A stretch of DNA of 64,000 bases, taken from assembly GCA_001600175.1 (NCBI GenBank), contig BCJC01000008.1, forward strand, positions 808,781-872,780. Direction: 5' to 3'. Source of the DNA: Erythrobasidium yunnanense (Eukaryota > Basidiomycota > Cystobasidiomycetes > Erythrobasidiales > Erythrobasidiaceae). Below are positions 9,609 to 21,579 of this stretch, one piece after another (within the stretch, counting starts at the first letter, position 1; the number at the start of each line of letters is the position of its first letter). A program made the position numbers and the translations under genes. The notes beneath the pieces were generated by a model, which saw only the letters and a program-made list of their open reading frames with translations, did no database searches and had not been told where the DNA came from.

Positions 9609-11882
9609 TCATGACAACAATGATTGAACAGTCTGCAACGTTAGAGGGATTATCACTAAATACACAACATACCGAGCCGGAGCGTTGCTGGTGGCCAGCA
9701 TCGAGTCTAACTGCTGCATATAATAAACGATACTCGCAGTTATAGCTATGGGAAAGGCTGACAATGCATATCTCCAATGCGCAGCGGCTCCGCGTGCATA
9801 TAACGCAAGAAGCATTGGTGTTCCCAGCGCGAGCGACAGCAAGGCACCAAGCGCGTAGTTGAGGATAGTAGCCACCGAAAACACCATTCCTGCTTGCAAC
9901 AAGGCTAACGCAAGCAGTGCTTGGTGATTTTTGCCGGGTCTGGACCCGAGCAACGTATATCCAAAGAGTAGAATGGCTGCGATAACCGCTCCCTGTCGAT
10001 CGAGTCAGCTATGTCGCAGAAGTCGCTTGAAAAATAGGAAGCACCCAAGAACCAAAGGCGGTCAAGCTGATAATGCCCACAAGATAACTCAAACAGACTG
10101 CCGTTAGAGCCGGAATACCGGCGCCGACTGGCGTGCTGTGCCAGATGCGCAAACCAGCGATGGTGAGACTCGCGCCTATCAGTATAGGCGCTGATAGATA
10201 GCTTGCCACGGTGAGAAACTGGAAGGGCTCGGGTAGCAGATATAAGAAAAAGGAAGCGTGCAGCCGCTCCACCAGATTGTTAAGAGCGCGGGTGAGTGAC
10301 TCGAGAACTCTGTAGACGGAATACGAATCAGTAGTGGTACAGTGTTCTTCTTTTGAAAACGTGACGGAGCATACCGTCCTATAGTATAGAACCCATGCGG
10401 ACCCTCAGCTGGCACAGCGAAAAGACCGACAGAATCTATCCCGTACCTGTATCGGACGCCATCAGCTCAACTATCGCAACTTGTTAGATTGTGGCGCTCA
10501 CTGGCCAAAAAGGCCTTCGGGACCGCTGGGTAGTGTCGATGCTCCATAACTCGCTTGTTCAAGGATTCCCTTAGCACGCTGAAGGTAGCGCGACATGGAT
10601 GTGTGCTCTTCAGAATATGGCTCCAAGTATGTCTGATTGTGGAGGCGGACTGGTACGCCGCCGACCCAGCGTGAAATATGCACTGCAGCCGTGACCAGAT
10701 CCGAATTGGGAAGACGCCCATTGATGCCATCTGCAGGAGTGTAACATTAGGAGACCGACATGGAAGGAACCTTAGCAAAGCTTGCCGTAGTAAACCCCGA
10801 TATGTGAAAACGAATGATAAGCATAATCGAGCACGAGAGCGCCCCAGATGTTGCCTTCAGACATGGTTAACGGAAGTGTGGTAAGATCTAGGACCCAGAC
10901 GAACGTGTCATTCCAGCGTATGTCAGAATGGCTAAGTACAGCCTGACTGACCTTCGCGACTATGTTTATGATAGCTGTGGAGCCACGCCTGTGTTCCTGC
11001 AAGAGCATCGTCGGAGAATAGGATCACGATATCTTTCGACCAGACACCGAGCTCTGTGACGGGACATCTCAGCCTTCCCAGAAGTCTGTCAAATCTGAAC
11101 CACCCGACTTTGAAAATGCCGAGCGAGGGCAAGCAGGGTCGAGATACCACGAACGTTTGGAAGACGATCTTGACGGCTTCTCCAAGGAGCACATAGCACA
11201 ACTACCTCAGCTCCGCTTGTCTTGGGTACTTGTATGCGGGTGTAGACGTTCGTTCCAGGTTCCAAGCCCTATCAAGACATTAGATGGGTAGATAGAATCG
11301 AGAACAGGCGTACGTGGAAAGAGTAAGGTTGAACAGCAGCGGGCAAGCCAAGCTCCGCCAAAGCTTCCTGCAGATAGTTCGCACGCCTGAAGGCTCAAGA
11401 TTAGCTAGCGATCCTTCTTACAACTGTTACTAACCTACTCCAGCGACGTATAATTGATATTCGCGGTGAGATGCTCAGAGAAGCGGTCGGCTAAGGACAC
11501 ATCCGGCCAGCCAAAGTACGTATTGACCTGAACATCCGGGTCTTCAGAGAAAGAGAGGAGACGAGAGATGGAGTGAAGCAGCATACTTGTCCCGGCTGAA
11601 ACGCGTTCTCATCGATGTACGTTTTCCTTGCGAGCTGAGGGATGGGCAGAGGGAGCGCGAGATATTGCAGATAGCCAGCGAGAGCAAGCAACAACCTATG
11701 CCGACATGTCAGTAACGTATTGCTATCTTCATACAAGGCTTGCTGAATCACTGTATGAATGGTAAAGCGCGAGTTCCTTTGGACAGCCAAAACTTGCGAC
11801 GCAATGCCAGCGCTCTGGCCGATTCTGAGGGCGTACGACGTTGTAGAAAGCGTTTCTTGAGCTTGTCGACTACAGCCGACAT
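9609..11882 (-). CDS. GAA1: GPI transamidase component GAA1
   Basis: Eleven exons (11882-11752, 11695-11587, 11527-11439, 11386-11314, 11268-11109, 11053-10952, 10887-10786, 10730-10502, 10446-10375, 10309-10045, 9992-9609) give 571 residues. Gaa1 is the ER membrane subunit that helps the transamidase attach GPI anchors to proteins. Seen: an N-terminal membrane segment (LLLALAGYLQYLALPLPI), the lumenal M28-peptidase-like domain (RANYLQEALAELG, VVLCAPWR, ISTLLALARHFQ, WSKDIVILFSDD), then GINGRLPNSDL, ERLHASFFLYLLPEPFQF, and a C-terminal block of hydrophobic helices, as in the family. The intron at 10731-10785 uses a GC donor (GCAAGC); no GT donor there keeps the frame. The start is the ATG at 11882; a longer in-frame start at 11948 would add a hydrophobic leader. 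Confidence 0.93.
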
Positions 11883-12083
11883 CGCACAAGATGACGCGAC
11901 AGCAAGCAGGCTAGGCAAGAGGATAAACGTGAACAGCTGTTTGAGCAAGGCAGCATCGGATGAGCGTTCAATCTATAGTGTGTAAAGTACAATGCTTCAA
12001 CAGCTGATAAACCATTTAGGCCCATGCCTGCAACTTCGTCTATAGCGATAGAATTCTAGCGGTGTGCCATTTTGTAGGTTGGC

Positions 12084-14177
12084 TTAAACAAGCTGCACTT
12101 TCTCGCCCTTGTGTCCCTCGCTGAGGAGGATGACAGCATAGCGACCACTGAATTGATCAATAGTTAGCCTTTGTACGTAGACTTCAGTTTCTCGATACTT
12201 ACGAGATCTTCCAGCCCTCTTCCTCCTTGTCCAGTCGCTGAGCATCTTCGCCCTTGATACCGACAACAACATCGCTCTTGATGGTTCGCAGAGAGGCAAC
12301 AGGGGGGGTACCGGGCTCACTGGCCAAAGGACCGATAGCTACCTCGAACGGAGTGGTAGGTGGAGCGTGGCAGTCGTATGTGAGCTTGAAGAAGACAAGT
12401 GACATCAGCGCAAGTCGCGATAGAAAGGATGTAGCGACATACCTTTCGGTGGTTCAAGTCTCCCTTGAAAATTACAAGATCCGAGCCAGACAGGTGGAGG
12501 AAAAGATCAGGTGCCTCAGTCTTGATGTCCCAGAAGGTGTATCCAGTGCACCAGAAGCTGATATCAGTTCCCGTCAGGAACTATCATTACGGTACAGGTT
12601 GTGCAATGCTCTTACGGGTGCTGCTCGTAAATCCATTTGCCCTCGGCTTCGTATTGCTAGGAATGATGTCAGTCACTGCAGACGTGGCAGAGAGACTGCC
12701 TCTTACCTTCCATCGCTGACCCATCTTCTTGAGGGAAGCCAGCTCGTTATCAGACTGGCCAGGGAAGAGATGACCGTAGACCTAGATAATCCAGCATTAG
12801 CGACAAGCGCGACTCACACAGCACTGGTGTCTTACCATGCTGTTGAGGAGCCAGTTCCAATCCTTCTTGGTGACATCGGAGACGAACCAAGCGAAGCGCT
12901 TTCCGTGGAAGCGGACTTCGGAGCAGATGCCAGACTGAATGAGCCAGTCGGCGTAGACCAGATCGCAATACAGCTCGAAACCAGCATTGTCGAGCACAAA
13001 GTCGATTCTGCCTCCCTTGAGCTTTCCGACCAAGCCCCAAAGCTCGGACATGTGGTTACCGAGAATGTTCTTTTCGGTAGAAGCAAGGTGGTCACCGCCG
13101 GTAGACTGAAGCTTCTTGATGTCTTCTTCGCTCCTGGAATGAGTATCAGCATATACTCGCGAGTAAAAGCTCGCGGAGCGTACATATCGATGAGAAGAGA
13201 CAGATCGGTCGAGTTACCCCACAGGCAGACCTGGGTCAACTCCATGAAGAGGATCTTGCGGGCAGCCTCCTTCTTGTCCTCGGAGTCGGTGTCGTTGTAC
13301 ATGAACAGTTCAGCGAAGCGGGTGGAGAGCTCGAATACAGCCTGTCCGGAACGAGAGAAAGTTTCGCACTGAAAAAACCACAGTCAGGTAAGGGTCTCAT
13401 TGTGCAAGCATAACACCATACCTTCTGACGGAAGAAGACATCGTAGTCCTTCCAGTACTTGGACATGCTGAAGCACTCGTGCAATCTGCAAGGGCCGAAC
13501 CACGTGTGAGCGTCGATGACAAATCGATCTTCAGGAGACTGCCCACCTTCTGTACTTGTAGGCTTCTGCGAAGAGCCAAGGCGCATTCATGAAGTCCTTT
13601 CCTCTAAAGTACTTTGCGATCTCTTTGTTCCAGAGCGGGATGTCTCCCTCGCCGTCGTCTAGAATGGGTCGGAGCTTGCTGTTTTTGTGCAGATCGTCCA
13701 TAAGGTCTTCCATCTTTTCGATGCAGGTAACAAGATCCTTGATGATGTCCTCTTCGCTCTGGTCGTTGAGTGTCTTTACTGTATCATCGATAGCCTTTCC
13801 GAGGATGGTTGGGAGACGGTGGCCTGTTTGAAGGTTCAATCAGGGCTTGGTCGTCTGGCTGCAGCAGCACAGCATTGCTCACCCATAGTGGCATGTGCGA
13901 AGCTGTTGCAGCATTGCGCATCGATATAAACGCAGTGCAGGTTGCGCGAAAAAGGTGAAGAATGAGAAGAAAGGGCGCGGCGGTCAGCGGGAAAGGGCAG
14001 GACAAGCTGGAAACCTGGGACAGCGACGACGTACGAGTACTCATGGTAACCTCTGTATGCAGGCCAGGGAGGATTGTTGGGATCAACTCGCGAGGGCGTT
14101 CGTGGGAACTTGTAAGGGAGAATCAGCGCCAAATCAGTACGGACGTCAGCGAGCTCAGGCAGGGATCCCATAAACAT
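12084..14177 (-). CDS. Damage-control phosphatase ARMT1-like (DUF89 family)
   Basis: Eleven exons (14177-14041, 13902-13883, 13823-13547, 13485-13422, 13368-13184, 13133-12836, 12781-12707, 12656-12616, 12557-12443, 12384-12203, 12147-12084) give 485 residues; an in-frame ATG at 14243 would give 507. Seen: SFAHATMGHRLPTIL-type start of the domain, WLFAEAYKYRR, WGNSTDLSLLID, and the metal/phosphate site region GGRIDFVLDNAGFEL (the D-N-A-G-F-E core of DUF89), followed by KRFAWFVSDVTKKDW and FKGDLNHRKL. The family (yeast YMR027W, human ARMT1) is metal-dependent and hydrolyses damaged or excess phosphometabolites such as fructose-1-phosphate; a carboxyl-methyltransferase activity has also been claimed for the human member. 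Exon 2 is only 20 nt, and the first intron (138 nt) is long for this window. Confidence 0.88.
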
Positions 14178-14246
14178 ACGAGAGCCTGTCCGAAGCCCGA
14201 CTGTTTTGGTGGTAGACCAGACAGAACGAGGCTGCGATGGCATCAC

Positions 14247-14669
14247 ACCTCGTCAGCTCGCTGCCTCCATCGTTCCTGTTTCGCACGCTCTCGCTGGCTG
14301 GCTCGCTCACCTCGTTTTGCCAGCTGCTGGTGGGCCAGTTCTTGATTCTGCCATGGTACTTGTCACTGTCTTGCTGCTGTTTCTGCGCTGAAAAGCTGCC
14401 TTGTTTTGGAGAGAGAGGAAAGAGCCCCTGGCGGCTGGCCTCCCCTTGAAATACGCAAGTTGGGCCAAACGCGATGGAAAGAGCAAAGTTACACAGAACA
14501 AAGGGATCGCTGTGATTTGTGTGAATGAGGTTTGTATTGCTTTCTAAAGTCATGCTTGGAGGAGTCGGGTTGGATGCCTCATCATTTGTCATCTAGGTCT
14601 ACATGCAAACATACCTGCCAACAAAACATAATACGCTACATACAGATACTGCCAAATCGGAAATGTGGG
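14247..14669. promoter_or_regulatory. Intergenic region upstream of ARMT1-like gene
   Basis: 423 bp between the ARMT1-like 5' end and the Lon stop codon, both on the minus strand. It should hold the ARMT1 promoter and the Lon 3' UTR. No ORF or repeat stands out. Confidence 0.35.
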
Positions 14670-17600
14670 CTACGCGGAATTGACTGGTTGTGTTCCACCC
14701 CCCGACGATTGCGAAGCTGATTCCGAGCCAACTTCAGTTTGAGACGCGACGGGCAGGCGGTCAGCCAGAGAAGCCACAGGCTGGCCTGCAAAGGCTATCT
14801 TGAGCACCTCCCGAACGTCATCGACGTAGACGATCTCGATGCCCTCCTTGCTCGAAGCAGCAACGTTGTGCTCAAAGTCTGCCTTGACGGCTCGCGGCAG
14901 AATGATCTTCTTGATGCCAGCACGATGTGCTGCGAGGACCTTCTCTTTAAGTCCTCCGATAGCTGTGGGGAGACTGCGCATTAGCAGGTGGGCAAATCGC
15001 CGGGAAGGTTGGGCAACCTACGTAGTACTTGTCCAGCAAGCGTCATCTCTCCCGTCATGGCCAGATCACTCGGCAATCCATGTCCAGTAAACAGAGAGAC
15101 CAGACTAGACAGTATCGCAATCCCTGCTGATGGACCTTCTTTGCCTATCGAGCCCTCCGGCATATGGACATGCACTTGCTTCTTCTCCAGCAGATCTTCA
15201 GTGGCCGATTTGGTTAGTTGGAGAGTATGTGCATGTGTCTTAATGAAGCTGAGCGCTATTTGCACAGATTCACGAATAACCTCGCCCAGCTTGCCGGTGA
15301 GCTGAATGCCAGACCCAGGCATGACGCTCGCCTCAATAGGCATTACCTGCAAAAGTGCGACGTTAGACACAAAAACTGCAGCTTCATGGCTATTTGACAT
15401 ACGCTGCCAGCCCCATTGCCGAGGTAACCCAAGCCGCTGCTAACACCAGGCGGACTCGTCTTGGTGTAGATCCGCTCTCTCTGATAGATGGGTGGCCCGA
15501 CGTAGTCGACCAAACTCTTGGCATCTATCGTCACGCTGACAGTACTGGGTACCTCCAAAGGCTTGCGTACTTCTGTTGTCGTTGTCCGTTGCTCTTCCGA
15601 TGTAGGCTGACTTGCGGACGTGTTGATGCTCTGCGCCGTACCGTCCTCCTTGGGCACAGCTTCAGTGGTCACTGTGGAATTGTCTTGTGGGGGCGCTTCA
15701 AGGACTGCCGCCGATTCGGGCAATTTTTGTTCACCTAGTTCCCGCACGATCTTGAGCGCAGCCTTCCGATATATCTGCAGTAGACCGGATTAGAAGACTC
15801 ATCGGTAGTATCTGAAACTGCACCCACCTTCTCGATATGCTGCTTCAACCGACGCACACCCGATTCTCGAGCGTAATACCTGATAAGATCATTGATAGCT
15901 TCAGGAAGTAACTGCACATCGGCGCCCTTGAGACCCGCCCCATCCTTCGCTTGGGGAGCCAGGTACTTGGACGCAATGGCTACCTTCTCATCGGTAACAT
16001 AGCCCGATACTTCCATGACCTCCATACGGTCTAGAAGAGGAGCCGGAATGGTATCCAGCGTGTTGGCCGTACAGACGAATAGCACTCTGGACAAATCGAC
16101 AGGCACATCCATATAGTGATCCAAGAAGCCAACGTTCTGCTCGGGGTCAAGCATTTCCAGCAGCGCAGAAGCGGGATCTCCGTTGATACCACGGCCGATC
16201 TTATCAACCTCGTCGATGAGGATGAGTGGGTTCTCGGTTTGCACTTTCTTGAAGGCTTGGATAATCTTACCGGGCATTGCACCAACACTGCTCAATGCGT
16301 CAGCGGGAAGAAGTTTACTGCTCAAGCGTATCCAGACCTACTAGGTGCGGCGATGACCCTTGATCTCGGCGACGTCCGTCAAGCCTCCTACGCTGAACCT
16401 GAAGAATTGTCTATTCAAGGCCCTAGCTATAGATTTGCCGATAGAGGTCTTTCCAACACCCGGAGGACCGACAAAGCAGAGAATCTTGCCTTCAACGGTC
16501 CCGCGAAGCTTGCCAACTGCCAAGAACTCGAGAATACGATCCTTGACGTCTTTCAGGCCGTAGTGATCATCGTCCAACACAGTGACAGCGTTCGCGATGT
16601 CGAAGTTCTCTTCCGAGTGTCTGCCCCAAGGTATCTGAGTAATCCAGTCCAAGTAATTCCGGGTGACGTTAAACTCCGATGCGGCTGGTTCCAGATGCTG
16701 TAACTTGCTAATCTCCTCATCGAAGACTTTGCGGACAGGCTCTGGCATATTTAGCGCTTGCGCCTTCTCTTTGAATTTCTCTACCATTTTGTCTTTGCCA
16801 TCGGACTCGAGGCCAAGCTCTTTCTTGATGCCTTTCAGCTGCTCCATCAGATAGTATTCTCGTTGTTTCTTTTGGATTTTGCCCTCGACATCTCTACTGA
16901 TCTTATTCTGAAGCTGTGCGTTCATTAATTCCTTCTTCAGTACCAACAAGGCCTTCTGTAACCGGTCTTCAATCACAGTACTGTTGAGTACGGCTTGCAG
17001 TTCTTCGGTCTCTCCCGTCGACACGGCCGCAGCAAAATCGGCCAGCTTCTCAGGTTCCTCGAAGACGTTGCCAGCTCCTGCTTGTAGAGAGAAATTGGCG
17101 ATCTGGTCTCGGAATAAGGGATTCAAGGCTGCGATATCCTTGAAGACGCTGATAATCTCGCTTGTCACAGCACGAATAACTTGTGAGTTGCGCTTGTACG
17201 ACTCCGCCGCGACGTTATCGACGTTGACAAGCGAAACTGCAAAGTCTTGCAGAAAAGATGTCTGGAAGGGCGGTGCTGTTCCAGAAGATGTGGATGAGGG
17301 TGAAGAGGATGTACTAGGCGATGATGGTTCGCTGGAAGCGGATGAGGTCGAAGTACTAGGCGATGGAGACTCTTGAGACCCTTCTGTGGAAGTTGAAGAG
17401 TCGGTTGACTGAGTGGAGACGGGGCTGGATTGGACTCCAGCTGAGTTTGTATCGACTGGCGGTAGCATACCCTCCTCTTGTGCGGTTTGTATGATTGAAT
17501 GTATCGGAGTTGACGAGTCGCGGGGCGGCAGAAGTTCCGTGATCTTGATGCGTCGATGGGGATACAGCACGGCCGTCAAACCTTCAGGCTCGTCCTTGTT

Positions 17601-18464
17601 GGTACTGTTTGTCGGGAAAATGGATGTGATCTGAGCAAAGACACCGATGGGATGCACGCTGTTCATATCGGTAATGATATCGGCATCGGCGTTCTCGTCC
17701 TTCAGCAAGAAAGTCCCCAGATAGGGCTGTCCGCGCCGCATCATCTCGGTGATTGCAGCTACGACTGCTGGATTGCGAACGACAACTGCTTTGTAGAAAC
17801 CGGGAAAGAGCGGTCGTCTTGTGATAGGAAGAGCAAGCACTTGAGGGTATACTTCTGGTACTGTTGGTTTCGATATTGAAGTTGTGGAAGGCCCAGCTGC
17901 TGAAGACGGCCCTCCAGATCCGCTACCTCCAGGAGACGAGTTGTTTCCTGAACCTCCTGCTGGCGGCGCTGCTCCCGACCCGCTACTCCTCTCATTAGAT
18001 GACGATGAAGATGAAGATACTGAACCTGAACTGTCTTTACTGCTGCGAACCTCCGCTTGCGAACCAGATGTAGATTGTGGCGGTAAAGACGATGATGACG
18101 AAGCAGTCGAAGCAGGAGAGGTAGAAGATGATGAGGAAGATGAATGTGATGATTGTGTCTCTACAGAGAGTATCCGTGATTCCGCATTGCTGGTCGATGG
18201 ATCTTGCTGAAGCTTTGTCGCGGACGCATCATCAGCCGTATCTGAGCTGCTCTTTTGCTCGATATCTTCGCTGCTTTCGCTGTCTATAGGATTGCCATGG
18301 ATGTCTCTATCAGTCTTCTTGTTGACCCAGCGTGGATAATTGGCCCTGCTCGTCGCTGAAAAGGCGGCCCTGCGCATCGATGGTGATGATGCTGACGCTG
18401 CTCGAAGCTGCTGCGTTCTGCACGCTGCCTGCCATAGTTTGTGCTGAATAGTCCGTGGAAGCAT
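14670..18464 (-). CDS. PIM1: Mitochondrial Lon protease (ATP-dependent, PIM1)
   Basis: Five exons (18464-16342, 16287-15828, 15774-15403, 15346-15022, 14962-14670) give 1190 residues. Lon degrades misfolded matrix proteins and helps maintain mtDNA. The N-terminus ([11 protein letters not shown]..., Arg/Ser/Ala-rich) looks like a matrix targeting signal. It is followed by a long Ser-rich low-complexity stretch (about residues 60-210), the Lon substrate-binding domain with a second Ser/Thr-rich insert near residues 330-385, and the AAA+ module: Walker [10 protein letters not shown] at about 666 and Walker [10 protein letters not shown] at about 730. The protease domain has [13 protein letters not shown] with catalytic Ser1058, and [14 protein letters not shown] with Lys1101. 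The 43-residue Ser-Lys spacing equals that of E. coli Lon. An acidic/Thr-rich insert before the protease domain is usual for fungal Pim1. Confidence 0.96.
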
Positions 18465-18581
18465 CGCCGTAACTTCTTGCTATAAAGTCTCAGGAATCGT
18501 CAAGAAGTCAACCCTCCTTGCGATTATTCGACTTAGCCGTTTTCGAGGTGTCTCTCTCTCTCGTCAACTCGCTCGCAAACG
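18465..18581. promoter_or_regulatory. Shared divergent promoter of Lon and PIS1, with CGACTTAG element
   Basis: Only 117 bp separate the two ATGs. At 18529-18543 the plus strand reads CGACTTAGCCGTTTT, 38 bp upstream of the PIS1 start. The identical 15-mer sits 28 bp upstream of the RPC2 start in another divergent promoter (59020-59034). A CT-rich tract follows (TCTCTCTCTC at about 18550), as in many fungal start regions. Confidence 0.45.
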
Positions 18582-19678
18582 ATGAACAAACAGCGCAGCA
18601 ACAGCCTGAACGTCGGCGAACGTCCAAAAACTGATGAGAATGTCTTTCTATTCGTCCCAGTACGCACCGTGACATCGACGACCAACTTCCTTCGGGCTGG
18701 CATGACTGACCGATGACCTCTTGGATGCCATCAGAATCTGATAGGCTACTCCCGCGTAGTCCTCGCTGCAATCTCCTTGACCTACATGTCTACCCATCCG
18801 AAAGCCTCGACCGTCACCTACGGCATATCTGCCCTCCTCGACGCTGTGGATGGCCAGGCTGCAAGAGCGCTCGGCCAGAGCAGCAGGTTCGGCGCAGTGC
18901 TCGATATGGTCACTGATAGGTGAGTAGATTATGCTGCTCGCTTCCTGGGCTTCGCTCAAGCTTCTAGTAGATGCGCTACAACGTGTCTACTCTGCTTCTT
19001 GGGATACGCCTATCCGAAGTGGCAGCTTCTCTTCCAATTCCTCATCACTCTCGACTTTTCTTCTCACTTCCTACATATGCATTCGTGAGCTTGTCTGTAT
19101 CTCTAATGATTTCCGGCGAGAGCTGACAAAGTAACGCAGCTCGCTGGTTGCGGGATCCAAGTCGCACAAAAGCGTAACGAAGAAGCAGTCTCGTATACTC
19201 TGGTCTTACTACAATAACTCTGTAAGTCATTTGCGCTTTCCTTAACCCACCATCAACATACGCCGAGTATGATGCTTATGTCCGACAAACCCTAGAACAC
19301 GCTTTTCGCGGTGTGCGCTGCCAACGAGCTCTTCTTCGTGGCTCTATACCTCATCAAGTGGTATCCCGCTCCATTGGGCCTTCATGTGCATTACCTGCAC
19401 CGATATCTACCTCGCAACGTCATCGAGGCAATACCCAACCCGGTTCTAAAATTCATAGACAACCAGCTCACCTGGCCATATTTGTTGGCTGCAATCACCT
19501 TTCCCGTGTGCGTGCTCAAAAACATAATCAATTGTGTGCAGTTCTGGAAGGTAGGCCCTGCCTTCTAGGCTACCAGACAACTTCTGACATTGTCATTGTG
19601 CGCTCGTAGGCAGCCAAAGTGTTAACGGACCTCGACAGAGAAGAGCGCTACATCGCCCAGCAGGAGAAGAAGCGATGA
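18582..19678 (+). CDS. PIS1: CDP-diacylglycerol-inositol 3-phosphatidyltransferase (PI synthase)
   Basis: Exons 18582-18659, 18735-18919, 18971-19084, 19140-19221, 19296-19550 and 19610-19678 give 260 residues. The enzyme makes phosphatidylinositol from CDP-DAG and inositol in the ER membrane. The full CDP-alcohol phosphatidyltransferase signature DG(x2)AR(x8)G(x3)D(x3)D is visible: D65, G66, A69, R70, G79, D83, D87. Before it comes VFLFVPNLIGYSRVVLA (first membrane helix); after it further hydrophobic segments and ILWSYYNNS, then a charged C-terminus ending QQEKKR. The small N-terminal exon ends at the conserved F-V-P-N-L-I stretch. The start codon is 117 bp from the divergent Lon start. Confidence 0.95.
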
Positions 19679-19869
19679 CCGCCCAGCATCAGGATGTGAT
19701 GCGAACAGCAAACCAATACGATTTAACGCTTTAGAGGCTCACGCCAATCTAATCAAAGAATGTACCAATGTAGACTAATAAGATATAAGAACGTAATGCT
19801 ACGCTTACCTTACTTTGGTGCGCATGCAAGTCTACATGTTGTCTTTGGCATTCCTCCACGGCTGAGTTA

Positions 19870-20572
19870 ATGCCAATGGACGAGCCGGCTGCATCATCAT
19901 CAAAGTTAGAAACAGCAATAGACACGACACGTCGTGCGAACTTGCTGGACGATGAGGGCGCAATAAGCGAGAAGCTGGAAAGTGTTTTGCGTGCGATTTT
20001 CTGCAAATATGCAACGCATCCATCGATGTCGGGGACGAACACGGCAGCAGCGCAGGCTGGTCAAAAGGATGGAGACCTAGCAGGCTGGCGTATCGAGCCA
20101 GATGGTCTCGCGAGATTCGGCATCGATACAAACGGGCAAGCTGGCGCGATGCGGTACAATTTAGAAACACTGACAGACTTTCTCGAGGTCCAGCGCACCT
20201 ATGCCGCAAGATCAGGCAAGTATCATCAAGCCTGTTTGAGCTGGCTGCTCACGTCCTGATTCCTGCTTGGATACTTCGACGCGCAGATTGACGAGATGAA
20301 GACGTACCTCGACTGCGATGAGCACGGCAGTCTCGTCTTTCGTGGATTCTTGCAGGTACGTTCAATACTTGCAGCTTAGTCTCTGGCTGACGGACGACTG
20401 GATGCGTGACCCAGCTCTACCAGCTGCAGACCGAGAACGACGAGGATGAGACTTGGAAGGACCTCGCAGCGCATGGCTACAATGAGGTAGGAGCAACCGC
20501 TGTACCGCTTTCTGCCTCCCTTCCCAGCTTGACCTCTGGCTATTGCAGAATCTCGAGCTTCAAGCTCGGTGA
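19870..20572 (+). CDS. EF-hand-like small protein, conserved fungal type
   Basis: Modelled exons 19870-20187, 20287-20355, 20415-20486 and 20549-20572 give about 160 residues. The first donor is the weak point: a phase-0 GTCCAG donor at 20188 fits the frame, while the stronger-looking GTATCA site at 20219 does not. The N-terminal half reads like a helix-loop-helix (LESVLRAIFCKYA ... LARFGIDTNGQ). The second half has an EF-hand-like loop (MKTYLDCDEHGSLVFRGFLQ) followed by LYQLQTENDEDETWKDL and GYNENLEL. The D-C-D-E-H-G-S spacing resembles a calcium loop but is imperfect. I recognise the pattern as a conserved fungal EF-hand-type protein and do not know its function. Confidence 0.65.
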
Positions 20573-20852
20573 CCATTCCTGGATCGAAACGCTCTCCATC
20601 TAGCTACTTAGCTATACACTTGCTGTAGTCTCCTGCTTCTGTGTTACGTGTATTCTTGAATCCAAATCCTGCATATTGTGGTCGCCTTCTTGCCAACCCT
20701 CGAGTTTCCCGTCAATTTCCCTACCTCTTTTTTGAGCAGTGATCCTTGACCCATTCACTTGGACAGCAAGCCGTGAGCTCGCAAACATACAGCAATCTCA
20801 AGCAACTCCATACACCATCCACGCCCTTTCCCGTCAAATTTGAAAACAAGAA

Positions 20853-21579
20853 ATGGCTTCAGCTGTCAACCCAAAGGTGCGGTGTAAACACTAGCTAAGG
20901 GGATTGCAGTACATGTTCTGATCCTTGTGTCTACTCTCTGCCTCGTCTCTCCCTCCTGCCTGCTTCTTCTGCTTGCGAATCACCTTCTCGTGCAAATTTT
21001 GGCCTGCCCATTATGAAACGGCAAATCACCTTGCGCACCTCTAGGCTTTCCCTCTGGCAGATGCCAACCTCACAAACCAGATTCTCGATCTATGCCAGCA
21101 AGCCGGCAACTACAAGCAGCTCAAGAAGGGAGCCAACGAGGCAACCAAAACCCTCAACCGAGGTATAGCCGAGTTCATTGTCATGACTGCTGGTATGCTT
21201 CTCTCCTCATACGGTCGAGATCCATCGTCTGACGTGACTCCTGTTCGTAGATACCGACGTGAGGAGAACCCACTTTTATGTGACGAAGATAATTCTAAGC
21301 TGAATGTTTCAACTAGCCCATCGAGATTCTGCTACATCTCCCGCTCTTGTGCGAAGACAAGAATGTTCCCTACGTCTTCGTCCCCAGCAAGACAGCCTTG
21401 GGCCGTGCATGTGGAGTTTCCAGACCCGTTATTGCTGCCTCGTGAGTCCCGTCGTATCGTGTATTGTCATTGTATCTGACTAAAGCGTCGCACGCTTCAG
21501 AGTCACTACCAATGAAGCCCGTGAACTGCAAAGTCAAATTCAGAAGATCAAGGACCAGATTGAGCGCTTGTTGATCTAG
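20853..21579 (+). CDS. SNU13: snoRNP/spliceosome protein SNU13 (15.5K, L7Ae family)
   Basis: Exons 20853-20876 (24 nt), 21045-21192, 21251-21258 (8 nt), 21317-21441 and 21501-21579 give 127 residues, the exact family length. Snu13 binds kink-turns in U4 snRNA and box C/D snoRNAs, nucleating U4/U6.U5 and snoRNP assembly. Seen: [15 protein letters not shown], the RNA-binding core [66 protein letters not shown], and the helix ending IERLLI. The 8-nt internal exon supplies the D-T-D of TADTDPIEI; skipping it breaks the frame. Intron 1 is 168 nt, three times the usual size; I looked for box C/D motifs in it and saw none. Confidence 0.96.

Noticed and set aside
12254-13372. 372-codon plus-strand open frame
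   Set aside because: It lies across the exons and introns of the well-supported minus-strand DUF89 gene and has no recognisable motif, so it is an antisense shadow.
16116-16703. 195-codon plus-strand frame
   Set aside because: Antisense to the Lon AAA+ domain, whose motifs are unmistakable on the other strand.
20877-21044. Possible snoRNA hosted in the long first intron of SNU13
   Set aside because: The intron is 168 nt, but I found no box C (RTGATGA) with a matching box D, and no H/ACA boxes.
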